From JABWCK01 sp043822385 (GTDB lineage: Archaea > Micrarchaeota > Micrarchaeia > Norongarragalinales > Norongarragalinaceae), in NCBI GenBank assembly GCA_043822385.1, contig JBDRBT010000001.1, positions 1 through 31,391 of the forward strand: 31,391 bases of DNA. The letters run 5' to 3'. The translations under genes were made by a program, and so were the position numbers. How positions within the stretch are numbered: the stretch's first letter is position 1; each line of letters begins with the position of its first letter. Positions 1 through 7,199 of this stretch are shown one piece after another. Below the pieces are notes generated by a model. The model was not told the DNA's origin, ran no database searches, and saw only the letters and a list, made by a program, of their open reading frames with translations.

Positions 1-253
1 GTTTTACCCTAGCTTGAAGGCATTCATGCAGGAAACTCCAGTAATAGCAAGCATTTGGGAAGGCGAAAACGCAGTGCAGAAAGTAAGGGACTTGGCTGGA
101 CCAACTGACTCGGAAAAAGCACCGAAAGGGACTATTCGAGGCGACTTTGGAACAAACATTCAAGTAAACATTATTCACGCGTCAGACTCTCCTGAAAACG
201 CGGAAATAGAAATCAAGAGGTTCTTCAAGCAAGAAGAAGTATTCGAATGGTAA
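1..253 (+). CDS. ndk: Nucleoside diphosphate kinase, C-terminal part (5' cut by window edge)
   Basis: NDK transfers the gamma phosphate between nucleoside triphosphates and diphosphates through a phosphohistidine. The reading frame is open from the first bases of the window (FYPSLKAFM), so the gene begins upstream; the in-frame TTG at 14 is not a real start. About 83 of the usual 140-150 residues are present. Visible family motifs are WEGENAV, the GTIRGDFG block and NIIHASDS, which carries the catalytic histidine. The stop overlaps the ATG of the following GNAT gene by 7 bases (ATGGTAA), so the two are probably translated together. The family assignment is secure; the N-terminal half cannot be assessed. 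Confidence 0.95.
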   Translation, partial: FYPSLKAFMQETPVIASIWEGENAVQKVRDLAGPTDSEKAPKGTIRGDFGTNIQVNIIHASDSPENAEIEIKRFFKQEEVFEW

Positions 254-1215
254 TCGAAATAATTCCCTTAGAAAAAGAACACTTAAAGCAGTTAGAAAAA
301 GCAATTTACTCGTTCTGGAAGCCGAGCAATGAAAAAGATGCAAAAACGATTGCCCAAGAACATATTGAAACCGCGAAAAAAGCTATAACCGACCCTAAAG
401 CTGTTTTTCTAGTTGCGGTTGAAGGAAAAAAACTAGTTGGCTTTACTAGTGGTGACGTGAAAGGAAAAAAAGGATCAAGTGCTTGGACTTATTCATTCAA
501 ACCAAAAAGAAAAAACGTTGGAACGGGTTTAGGATTAATGCTTTTCAAAGAAAAAGTAAAAAAAATGAGGGAATTAGGTGCAACTAAAATCGAGGGCACG
601 GTAATAAGCCCTCACTCTAAAAGAATAGTTGAAAAAACAGCTTGGCACTTGAAACTAGACTTAAAACTCAAAAAAATTAAGAAATCCACATATCCAAACT
701 GGGATTTTACACTCAAAAACAAAAAAAGTGAAGAAAAAAAGAAAACAAGGTTAGTGCCATTAGAAGAAAATCATTTGAATTCACTAGCAAAAGGAATACT
801 GAATTTTCATAAAAACGAACCAAACGAAAGAATGAATATTCTGAACGAAAGAATCACTGACGCAATAGAACACTTAAAAAATAAGAAAACCAAAGGCGTT
901 TTCTTAGTAGCAGTAAAAAACACTAAAATCGTTGGTTTCGGAAACACGTTTCTAGACGGAAAAAACTGGAAGAGTGGCTGGACTTACTCGTTTGAAAAAC
1001 CAAAAAAAGGAAAGAAAGGCAGTGGTTTAGGTACACTGCTTTTTGAGGAAAAAATACGTCAAACAATAGAAAAAGGAGCTAGAACCATTAAAGGCACAGC
1101 GGCTAGTGACGCAGCCAGAAAAATAATTCTTAAAACAAGCGAAAAACTGGATTTAGATTTAATTAAAAAAACTAACAAGTTTGAAGCATTTACGCTTAAA
1201 GTGAAGAAAAAATGA
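247..1215 (+). CDS. Tandem-duplicated GNAT-family N-acetyltransferase
   Basis: A 322-residue protein built from two similar halves, residues 1-160 and 167-322. Each half has an opening I/LxPLExxHL segment, a FLVAV strand, a VGF strand, a WTYSF segment and a glycine-rich acetyl-CoA pyrophosphate loop (VGTGLG near 91-96 and GSGLG near 258-262) followed by an LLF/MLF helix start. This is the motif A layout of GNAT acetyltransferases. The halves are clearly homologous but diverged, so the duplication is not recent. A lysine-rich linker (about 158-166) joins them. The acceptor substrate cannot be read from the sequence. The gene overlaps ndk upstream and the dUTPase gene downstream (ATGA), so it belongs to the same transcription unit. 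Confidence 0.8.
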   Translation: MVIEIIPLEKEHLKQLEKAIYSFWKPSNEKDAKTIAQEHIETAKKAITDPKAVFLVAVEGKKLVGFTSGDVKGKKGSSAWTYSFKPKRKNVGTGLGLMLFKEKVKKMRELGATKIEGTVISPHSKRIVEKTAWHLKLDLKLKKIKKSTYPNWDFTLKNKKSEEKKKTRLVPLEENHLNSLAKGILNFHKNEPNERMNILNERITDAIEHLKNKKTKGVFLVAVKNTKIVGFGNTFLDGKNWKSGWTYSFEKPKKGKKGSGLGTLLFEEKIRQTIEKGARTIKGTAASDAARKIILKTSEKLDLDLIKKTNKFEAFTLKVKKK

Positions 1216-1712
1216 TTTTGTCAAAGAAAGAAATTCTGGATGAAATAATCAAGAACAAGCTAGTTGAAAACGCAGTAGACTTAAAACAACAAGTACAACC
1301 AGCTAGCCTAGACTTAACGCTAAACAAAGTATTCGAAATAGAAACGAAAGGAGTTATTGATTTTGACAATTCAGAAAGGGAAGTAAGCGAAACCAGAGAA
1401 ATTCCTTTCGAGAATGATTGGGTTGACTTAGAACCAGGTATTTACAAAGTTTCATTCAATGAAGCAATCAAGTTAACACCAGAAATAGCTGGAATCACTG
1501 CTCCACGCAGTTCACTATCTAGAAGTGGTTGTTTCGTTGAAGTAGGTTTTTGGGACCCCGGATACCACGGGAAAGGCGAAAGCACGCTAGTAGTAGGAGG
1601 AAAAGGCCTTCGCTTGAAAAAAAACGCTAAAATCGCGCAAATGATATTCTTTAAACTATCAGAACAAGCACTAGACTTATACTCAGGAATACACAACAAA
1701 GAAGGATTATGA
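1212..1712 (+). CDS. dut: dUTPase / dCTP deaminase family protein (archaeal dUTPase type)
   Basis: A 166-residue trimeric dUTPase/DCD-fold protein. Recognisable segments are VQPASLDLTL (28-37), LEPGIYKVSFNE (73-84), the nucleotide-binding APRSSLSRSG (97-106), GFWDPGYHG (112-120), the AQMIFF strand (142-147) and a C-terminal YSGIHNKEG tail resembling the closing arm. Length and the WDPGY/YSG motifs fit the monofunctional archaeal dUTPase group better than the longer bifunctional dCTP deaminase-dUTPase, but the two cannot be separated by eye. The product is expected to lower dUTP and supply dUMP. It starts with ATG inside the GNAT stop (ATGA overlap), and aIF5B follows after one base. Confidence 0.8.
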   Translation: MILSKKEILDEIIKNKLVENAVDLKQQVQPASLDLTLNKVFEIETKGVIDFDNSEREVSETREIPFENDWVDLEPGIYKVSFNEAIKLTPEIAGITAPRSSLSRSGCFVEVGFWDPGYHGKGESTLVVGGKGLRLKKNAKIAQMIFFKLSEQALDLYSGIHNKEGL

Positions 1713-1713
1713 A

Positions 1714-3462
1714 ATGTTAAGGCAACCAATTGTTACTGTAATGGGTCACGTAGACCACGGTAAAACCACGTACCTAGACTACATCAGGAAAAGCACAGTA
1801 TGCAAGAGAGAAACAGGTGGAATAACTCAACATGTGGGGGCATCAGAAGTTCCTTTAAAAGAAATAACCAATCAATGCGGTAACTTATTAGAAAAATACA
1901 AAATCAACTTAACTATTCCAGGACTATTGTTCATAGACACTCCAGGACATGAAGCATTCACTAACCTCCGAAAAAGAGGAGGAAGCATTGCAGACATTGC
2001 TGTTCTAGTTATTGATGTTACTAAAGGCGTTGAAGCGCAAACAATTGAAGCAATAGAAATACTCAAGGAATACAAAACACCATTCCTAATTGCTTTAAAC
2101 AAAGTAGACGCGTTAAGCGGTTGGAAAAGCAACGGCTTGTGCTTCGTTGACTCTATTGAAAAACAATTCCCTCAAGTGCAACAAGACTTAGACCAAAGAA
2201 TTTACACCTTAATAGGCAAATTGTACGAGTACGGTTTTCAAGCAGAACGATTTGATAGAGTAACAGACTTCGCTAAACAAATACTAATAATACCTATTTC
2301 AGCTAAAACTGGAGACGGAATTCCCGAAACACTCGTTTTTATTTCAGGTTTAGCGCAAAAATTCTTTCAAAACAAACTAGAATTACATGAAAACGACAAA
2401 GGCAAAGCAAGCATTCTCGAAGTAAGGGAAGAAATTGGCTTAGGCAAAACTCTAGACGTTATTCTTTACGACGGCGTAATCAAAGAAGGAGATGAAATAG
2501 TTTTCGCTACTACGGAAGGAACGAAATCTTCCCACGTTAAAGCATTATTCAAACCAAAACCATTAGACGACATGCGGGACCCCACGCAAAAATTCACGCC
2601 AGTAAGCAAAGTAACTGCTGCAGCGGGAGTAAAAATTTCTTGCGAACACGCAGATAAAGCAATAGCAGGAAGCAGTTTACTCGTTGTTGAAGGAAGCAAT
2701 GAAGACGAACTCAAAATCATTAGCGATGAAGTAAACGAAATCATTCAAGAAACGCAAGAAGATGGAGTAATACTGAAAGCAGACACGCTAGGTAGTTTGG
2801 AAGCAATAATGAAAATATTCACTAGCGCGGGAATACCAGTAAAAATAACTGGAATAGGAAACCCGTCAGTAACTGAAGTAATTAAAGCTAATTCAATAAA
2901 AGAACGAAACAAATTCCTAGGCGTAATCTTCGCTTTCAACGTTTCCATTACAGAAGAAGTAGAAAAACAAGCTCAAGAACTAGGTGTGAAAATATTTAAC
3001 GAAAAAATTATTTACAATTTACAGGAAGGCTACAAGCAATGGAAGCAAGAAAAAATAGATGAAGAAAAAAAACAAGCCTTCACTAGCCTTAACTTTCCGT
3101 GCAAAATACTGGTAATGCCTGGCTTGTGCTTCCGAGCAAGCAATCCAGCAATATTCGGCGTCGAAGTACTCGAAGGACGCTTGAAACAAGGAATGAAATT
3201 CACTAAAGAAGACGGAACCACGGTTGGTTCAGTGAAAAACATTCAAGACAAGAAGGAAGCTATTCCAGAAGCAAAAAAAGGAATGCAAATCGCAGTATCA
3301 ATGCAGGAACCCTTCTACGGCAGGCAAGTTAAAGAAAAAGACGTTTTATACGCAGTAATGTACAAAAACGACTTCAAAGCGTTTGAAACAAAATACGCTC
3401 AAGCACTAAACGAAGACGAGAAAGAACTAATGCAAAAAATAAGGAAAATCAATGTCCAGTAA
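1714..3462 (+). CDS. infB: Translation initiation factor aIF5B
   Basis: A 582-residue translational GTPase of the IF2/eIF5B family, which promotes ribosomal subunit joining. G motifs: P-loop GHVDHGKT at 11-18, switch I around TGGITQHVGAS (34-44), DTPGHE at 75-80, NKVD at 129-132 and a SAKTGDG segment. Downstream are the beta-barrel domain II (EVREEIGLGKTLDVILYDG), domain III (LKADTLGSLEA) and the C-terminal domain IV, which ends at a normal place. The length is usual for the archaeal protein, which lacks the long eukaryotic N-terminus, and no intein is present. It is the last gene of the ndk-GNAT-dut run, and S6e follows after a 74-base gap. Confidence 0.96.
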   Translation: MLRQPIVTVMGHVDHGKTTYLDYIRKSTVCKRETGGITQHVGASEVPLKEITNQCGNLLEKYKINLTIPGLLFIDTPGHEAFTNLRKRGGSIADIAVLVIDVTKGVEAQTIEAIEILKEYKTPFLIALNKVDALSGWKSNGLCFVDSIEKQFPQVQQDLDQRIYTLIGKLYEYGFQAERFDRVTDFAKQILIIPISAKTGDGIPETLVFISGLAQKFFQNKLELHENDKGKASILEVREEIGLGKTLDVILYDGVIKEGDEIVFATTEGTKSSHVKALFKPKPLDDMRDPTQKFTPVSKVTAAAGVKISCEHADKAIAGSSLLVVEGSNEDELKIISDEVNEIIQETQEDGVILKADTLGSLEAIMKIFTSAGIPVKITGIGNPSVTEVIKANSIKERNKFLGVIFAFNVSITEEVEKQAQELGVKIFNEKIIYNLQEGYKQWKQEKIDEEKKQAFTSLNFPCKILVMPGLCFRASNPAIFGVEVLEGRLKQGMKFTKEDGTTVGSVKNIQDKKEAIPEAKKGMQIAVSMQEPFYGRQVKEKDVLYAVMYKNDFKAFETKYAQALNEDEKELMQKIRKINVQ

Positions 3463-3472
3463 CTTATGAAAT

Positions 3473-3481
3473 ACTTAAAAA
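3473..3481 (+). promoter_or_regulatory. Candidate TATA box for the S6e gene
   Basis: The sequence acttaaaaa lies in the gap after the aIF5B stop with an A-rich upstream element. It would place transcription start near 3503-3507 and give a leader of about 30 bases containing the ribosome site before the GTG at 3537. This was assigned by pattern and spacing only. Confidence 0.4.
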
Positions 3482-3508
3482 GCTTGAAAACCAAAGAATA
3501 ACTTGCTC

Positions 3509-3519
3509 TTTTTTTGTTT
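3509..3519 (+). terminator. Oligo-T terminator candidate after aIF5B
   Basis: A run of seven T, one G, then three T in the non-coding gap. Archaeal RNA polymerase stops at such T tracts without needing a hairpin. It lies downstream of the predicted S6e TATA box, so it may instead be part of the S6e leader. Confidence 0.35.
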
Positions 3520-3525
3520 ACAAAA

Positions 3526-3530
3526 GGTGA
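3526..3530 (+). promoter_or_regulatory. Ribosome binding site deciding the GTG start of S6e
   Basis: The sequence ggtga matches the complement of the archaeal 16S 3' end and sits six bases before the GTG at 3537. This supports GTG initiation and gives the family-typical N-terminus MKIVFS. Confidence 0.6.
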
Positions 3531-3536
3531 TTTTTA

Positions 3537-3938
3537 GTGAAAATAGTTTTTTCAGGCGATAAAGGACAATCATTCCAGAAAGAAGTAGAGAAAGGAAAAG
3601 AAAACCAGTTATACGGGAAAAAAATCAAGGACGTAATTGAAGGCGGAATAATTGGTTTAGACGGCTACAAACTACAAGTAAAGGGTGGCTCAAACACTGA
3701 AGGCACGCCAATGAGAGCTGAAATAGCTTCAAGCGGAAAAACAGCTGCATTACTAGGCGCCGGGCCTGGAATAAAAAAATTATTGAAAGGCGAGAAAAGA
3801 AAAAAAACAGTTGCTGGAAACACTATTTCAGAAAGAACAGCTCAAATAAACGCTAAAATAACTGAGAAAGGCTCTAAAACTCTGGAAGAACTAGGTTTTA
3901 CTCCAAAAACAAAAGAAAAGAAGGAAGAAGCTAAGTAA
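3537..3938 (+). CDS. rps6e: Small ribosomal subunit protein eS6 (S6e)
   Basis: A 133-residue S6e protein of the 30S subunit. It shows the family pattern: an initial MKIVFS strand, EVEKGKENQLYGKKI (17-31), a GGIIGLDGYKLQVKGGS block, GTPMRAEI, a basic GEKRKKTVAGNTIS segment and a C-terminal LEELG. The length matches archaeal S6e, which lacks the long phosphorylated eukaryotic tail. It starts with GTG behind a good ribosome site. The gene stands alone on the plus strand, and its stop region overlaps the end of the convergent GalT-like gene by 8 bases (3931-3938). Confidence 0.95.
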   Translation: MKIVFSGDKGQSFQKEVEKGKENQLYGKKIKDVIEGGIIGLDGYKLQVKGGSNTEGTPMRAEIASSGKTAALLGAGPGIKKLLKGEKRKKTVAGNTISERTAQINAKITEKGSKTLEELGFTPKTKEKKEEAK

Positions 3939-4827
3939 ACAACTTTCTTGTTTGCTGCGGACTAGAACTCCTAATTATTACTCCACTACCGTATTCAACC
4001 CCAGCCCAAACGTTGTTGCGGGGATACACTTCAACGTGAAGCCTAAAGTCTTTTTCTTCACGCTGGTGGAAAGCAAAAATATAGTCTTGAGTAAAAGGCC
4101 ACAAACGCGTTACTCCAAATTGCAGCAACTTAACTAAATCAAGGCCTTCTGAATCACTTAATTCCTTCAAATTCGCTTTTTTCTTTTTGCAAACAACCCA
4201 AAACTCGTTAGGAAAACGCGCGTTCTCTGAAACAACTAAAGCAAAACTCTTGTTTGAAACAACGCTGTGTTTTTTCACTAATTCTTCATAAAAATCTTTT
4301 TTATTTCCCTTAAACCAATCAAAATTAAAATACTCGCGATTCAATAAAGGCGGAATAAACGGGAAAGCGATTATTTGAGAGTGCTCGTGCGGAATACTAG
4401 CTCCAGCAAGCTTGCCGTGATTCTTGAACAACAAAACACTCTTTACACCCTTCTTCTTCAACAACTCCGCGTAACGATTCTTCCACGCTTTGAAAACAAG
4501 CAGCGCTTGACGCGCGTCGTAATCCTGAAACAATTCCGTTTCACTAGGCGTTTCCACTATTACTTCATGAAAACCAAAACCAACGCCTGGAATTCCCTTA
4601 AACGCTTTCTCAGGCTTCAACGCAGGGAAAGCATTCCTGAAACAACGAACACGCCAATTCTTTGCGTTAGGTAAAGCAAAAACAGTAGGGGGAGTTAAAG
4701 ACTCGCTTCCTTTAGCAAAAGGATTAGGTTTCTTTTCACCGTGCGTTAATTTAGGGCGTTTTGAACGCTTGGGATTAGAAATAATTAACTCGCTCTTGGA
4801 TTCATCTAAAACAAATTCAACCATCAA
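3931..4827 (-). CDS. GalT-like (HIT superfamily) nucleotidylyltransferase
   Basis: A 298-residue protein resembling galactose-1-phosphate uridylyltransferase. It has the catalytic SIPHEHSQ motif at 144-151 (HxHxQ, nucleophile expected at H149), the preceding FKNHGKLAGAS segment (134-144), HEVIVETP (87-94) and a C-terminal HVEVYPR...GSGVII block. It differs from typical GalT at the metal site. Where the family has CPFCPGNE, this protein has NPFAKGSE (35-42), so both cysteines are gone, and the SPDH histidine appears to be E96. It may use sugar-1-phosphates other than galactose or have a non-metal structural site. An alternative is an ADP/UDP-sugar phosphorylase of the same fold. It ends tail-to-tail with S6e and lies 56 bases downstream of the pilin gene on the same strand. 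Confidence 0.75.
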   Translation of the reverse strand: MMVEFVLDESKSELIISNPKRSKRPKLTHGEKKPNPFAKGSESLTPPTVFALPNAKNWRVRCFRNAFPALKPEKAFKGIPGVGFGFHEVIVETPSETELFQDYDARQALLVFKAWKNRYAELLKKKGVKSVLLFKNHGKLAGASIPHEHSQIIAFPFIPPLLNREYFNFDWFKGNKKDFYEELVKKHSVVSNKSFALVVSENARFPNEFWVVCKKKKANLKELSDSEGLDLVKLLQFGVTRLWPFTQDYIFAFHQREEKDFRLHVEVYPRNNVWAGVEYGSGVIIRSSSPQQTRKLFT

Positions 4828-4883
4828 CAGAGATTAAAGAAAAACGAAATAAAAAGAAGTAGGGAAGAGAAAGAGGAAAGAAT

Positions 4884-5345
4884 TTAACCGCATGCTCCGG
4901 AAATAGTTCCCGAATCAGTCTTACCAGTTATTCCAGACCTCAAGTTCGTGTAAGTAAATATTACTGCCACGTCACTGTACTTGTCTCCAGCAGTTCCACA
5001 ACTTGGTGCTCCAGTCAACTCAAAAGTCGCAGTGGTTCCTGCAGACATTCCAGCTGAAAAAGTACCGTCGTCATCTGCAATTGTTGTTACAGTGCCGCCA
5101 ACACTTACTGCCGTAATGTTGATAGTGCTTCCAACCGTGTTACCAAATTGCAGCGATAAAGCAGTAGCCGCATATTTTTGGTCTAAAACGTTGAAAGTGA
5201 AACCCTTTGCAGAGTTACCTGAACCAACTAAACCACTCGGGTTAAAGATTCCTAAGTACCACAGCAAAGCTGCTACTATAACTATTGCTAGAATAGCCCA
5301 GCCGTAAGTAACTAGGTACTCTAAAGCAGATTGTCCTCTCTTCAT
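4884..5345 (-). CDS. Class III signal peptide pilin, probable major pilin of cluster A
   Basis: A 153-residue protein with leader MKR before GQSALEYLVTYGWA and a hydrophobic helix of about 20 residues. That is the archaeal class III signal cut by an EppA-type prepilin peptidase, leaving Q at the mature N-terminus. The rest is a small Ser/Thr/Gly-rich beta-type domain with two cysteines near the C-terminus (PSCG and GACG) that could form a disulfide. The start at 5345 is preferred over an upstream ATG at 5381 because an AAGGAGG ribosome site lies just upstream and the leader becomes standard. It is last in the cluster A direction but has its own promoter. A simple sequence, short size and separate promoter suggest the abundant subunit; this is inference. 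Confidence 0.85.
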   Translation of the reverse strand: MKRGQSALEYLVTYGWAILAIVIVAALLWYLGIFNPSGLVGSGNSAKGFTFNVLDQKYAATALSLQFGNTVGSTINITAVSVGGTVTTIADDDGTFSAGMSAGTTATFELTGAPSCGTAGDKYSDVAVIFTYTNLRSGITGKTDSGTISGACG

Positions 5346-5385
5346 TATCCAATCATCCTCCTTAAAAAAGGCTTTAAACAAATGT

Positions 5386-5400
5386 GTTATTCAAAATAAC
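5386..5400. promoter_or_regulatory. Inverted repeat at the predicted pilin transcription start
   Basis: GTTATT-CAA-AATAAC is a perfect 6-base inverted repeat around three bases. It lies about 20-25 bases downstream of the pilin TATA box, overlapping the expected start of transcription, where a repressor would block initiation. It could also fold as a weak RNA hairpin in the leader. Confidence 0.35.
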
Positions 5401-5409
5401 CCTATCAGG

Positions 5410-5420
5410 ATTTAAAAAGC
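5410..5420 (-). promoter_or_regulatory. TATA box of the pilin gene
   Basis: On the minus strand this reads gctttttaaat, a good archaeal TATA element with an upstream purine. It sits between the propeller-prepilin stop (5436) and the pilin start (5345). Transcription would begin near 5385-5392, giving a leader of about 40 bases that contains the AAGGAGG ribosome site. Confidence 0.5.
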
Positions 5421-5435
5421 TTGCGAGGGAAAAAC

Positions 5436-7199
5436 TCACGACGCTCTCGCAGCAATATCAAAGCACTGAGTATGATAGTACGTAACTAAGGAAGTTAATT
5501 GAGCGTAATCACTCCAACTCGCGCCACTCCATTTTTGCACTGAAACTCTTAAGGAAGTATCCGCTAAAGCCAAAAATACTTCATTATTACTTCCCTTGGA
5601 TAAAGCAATCCATTCTAATCGCCCGCTAGCAGTAATTGCAGAAGACTCCGCGCTCCAGCCACCGGCATTAGTCCAAGTACGATAAGCAGGAATATTGGAA
5701 TTTCTCTTGCCGTAAACAAGAAGAGCTTGTTGAACAGGCGTTTGGAAAACTAAATCAAAAACGCGGTACGAATAAGATTCTAAGTTATTATTTAATTCTT
5801 GCATTGCACCCCAAGAAGAACCACTCCAAACAATGGAATTAAGATCCCTGCCATTATCCAACGAACCAAGAATAATTCGGTCGCTGTTTTCTTCAGAAGC
5901 AAGAACATACCAGTAAGGTCTGCCTCCCACGCTAGGAGCAGTTAATTCACTACTCATTACTCCCCCTGAATAAATTCTGTAACGCGGAGTCGTTATAGTT
6001 CCTTCAGAGTAAACAATCAACAAATCCCCACTCTGGGATTCAAAACTCATTCCGAAAGACTCATATAATGAAGAAGGCGAATTTGATTCAAGGAGAGTTT
6101 GGGTAGTCCAACTAACTCCGTCAAACTCTTGGTAATACAAGCCATTAGAAGAACCCAAGAACAAGAGAGACAAGTTGTTTGAATTTGGCTTTGCTTCTAG
6201 AGTAATCCAAGACAAAACGGTTGGCGATAAACCACCAGTATTAAACTCACTGCTCCAAGAAACCCCATTCCAAATCCGGTAACGCGGGGCATTATTAGAC
6301 GCTTTGTAAACAACTACCGCATTTCCGTTAGATTCGTAAGCTAAATCAAAACTCCGGTAACTCTGGCTGCTAGCTCCAGCAATACTCAAAGTAATCGCGT
6401 TACCCCACTCGCTGCCATTCCATACTTGAGCAACAATGTTTCCTAAACTAGTTTGAACAACACTCACCGACTCGTTCCTGACGGGATTCCACTCGAGCTT
6501 GTGCCAGCGAGCTTCAGAACTAACATCAAGCATGCTTTCGCCAGCAGACCAACCACTAGAATTAAACTCAACGTGCTTAGGTACAGACGGCGAAGTAGAA
6601 TCAAAATATGAAACCATTGCATTAATTACCGGTAAAGGTGTTGGAGTAGGCGTGGGAATTGGAGTTGCAGTAGGCGTGGGAGTTGGAGTTACAGTAGGCG
6701 TGGGAGTTGGAGTTACAGTAGGCATGGGAGTTGGAGTTACAGTAGGTAATACATTACCAGAAACTCGCCCAGTCAAAAACCCTGATTCAGTGAAAGACAA
6801 ACCCGTTTCCAAGTCAGTAAAACGAATAACTAAATTTAATTCATAAAAATCATTATACGCGCGCGAAGGCATTCCAGTTGAATTAATCAAACCAATCCCG
6901 CCAACACTAAAAACAGTTGAAGTAGAAGCAAAACCAGTTCTCTGATCTAAAGAAACAGTAACGTTATCAACATAAACTCTGGTTCCGGCATTATTTTTCA
7001 AAAACAAAGAAAACTCGCCGTCAGAATTTAAAGCCCAATCTAAAGGAACTAAATTAACAAAACCCCTTTTTGACTGCCCCCTTAAGGAATTCAAATCAAA
7101 AACACCCAAATAAAACAACGAACCCAACAAAACAACTAACGCTAGCAAAACAAAACCGTAAACAGTAAAGAACTCAATTGAAGACTGCGCCTTAGCCAA
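5436..7199 (-). CDS. Pilin-like protein with TP-rich stalk and C-terminal beta-propeller
   Basis: A 587-residue protein in three parts. Residues 1-150 are a pilin: leader MAKA, QSSIEFFTVYG, a hydrophobic helix, then a domain whose end (NLVIRFTDLETG...GRVSG) resembles the end of the small pilin encoded next. Residues 151-190 are a Thr-Pro repeat stalk. Residues 193-587 hold repeats with a period near 49 residues, alternating W-type (W232, W331, W430, W530) and Y/F-type (Y281, Y379, Y478, Y574) openings, each closed by a W/Y-x-G-xx-W/M motif. The last half-repeat (YHTQCFDIA) matches the half missing at 193-220, so an eight-bladed propeller with N/C closure is predicted. It is probably a tip adhesin or sensor displayed on the cluster A pilus. 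TTG start, 8-base overlap with the upstream T2SSF gene. The ligand is unknown. Confidence 0.8.
   Translation of the reverse strand: MAKAQSSIEFFTVYGFVLLALVVLLGSLFYLGVFDLNSLRGQSKRGFVNLVPLDWALNSDGEFSLFLKNNAGTRVYVDNVTVSLDQRTGFASTSTVFSVGGIGLINSTGMPSRAYNDFYELNLVIRFTDLETGLSFTESGFLTGRVSGNVLPTVTPTPMPTVTPTPTPTVTPTPTPTATPIPTPTPTPLPVINAMVSYFDSTSPSVPKHVEFNSSGWSAGESMLDVSSEARWHKLEWNPVRNESVSVVQTSLGNIVAQVWNGSEWGNAITLSIAGASSQSYRSFDLAYESNGNAVVVYKASNNAPRYRIWNGVSWSSEFNTGGLSPTVLSWITLEAKPNSNNLSLLFLGSSNGLYYQEFDGVSWTTQTLLESNSPSSLYESFGMSFESQSGDLLIVYSEGTITTPRYRIYSGGVMSSELTAPSVGGRPYWYVLASEENSDRIILGSLDNGRDLNSIVWSGSSWGAMQELNNNLESYSYRVFDLVFQTPVQQALLVYGKRNSNIPAYRTWTNAGGWSAESSAITASGRLEWIALSKGSNNEVFLALADTSLRVSVQKWSGASWSDYAQLTSLVTYYHTQCFDIAARAS
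6658..6746. repeat. 24-bp tandem repeat encoding the TP stalk
   Basis: Units beginning gttggagttacagtagg recur at 6682, 6706 and 6730, with a diverged copy at 6658 and a shortened one before it. The period is 24 bases, that is eight residues of the Thr-Pro/Val stalk on the minus strand. In-frame gain or loss of units would change stalk length without breaking the gene. Confidence 0.85.

Noticed and set aside
4375..4674. Plus-strand open frame inside the GalT-like gene
   Set aside because: It lies wholly opposite a well-supported gene and shows no motif; a shadow frame.
6640..6746. CRISPR-like direct repeats
   Set aside because: Units are contiguous without spacers and encode the Thr-Pro stalk in frame; a coding minisatellite.
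6499..6846. Plus-strand open frame with a GVGVGV-rich product
   Set aside because: It is the reverse reading of the TP-repeat stalk of the propeller prepilin; the repeat keeps all frames open. No start signal or homology.
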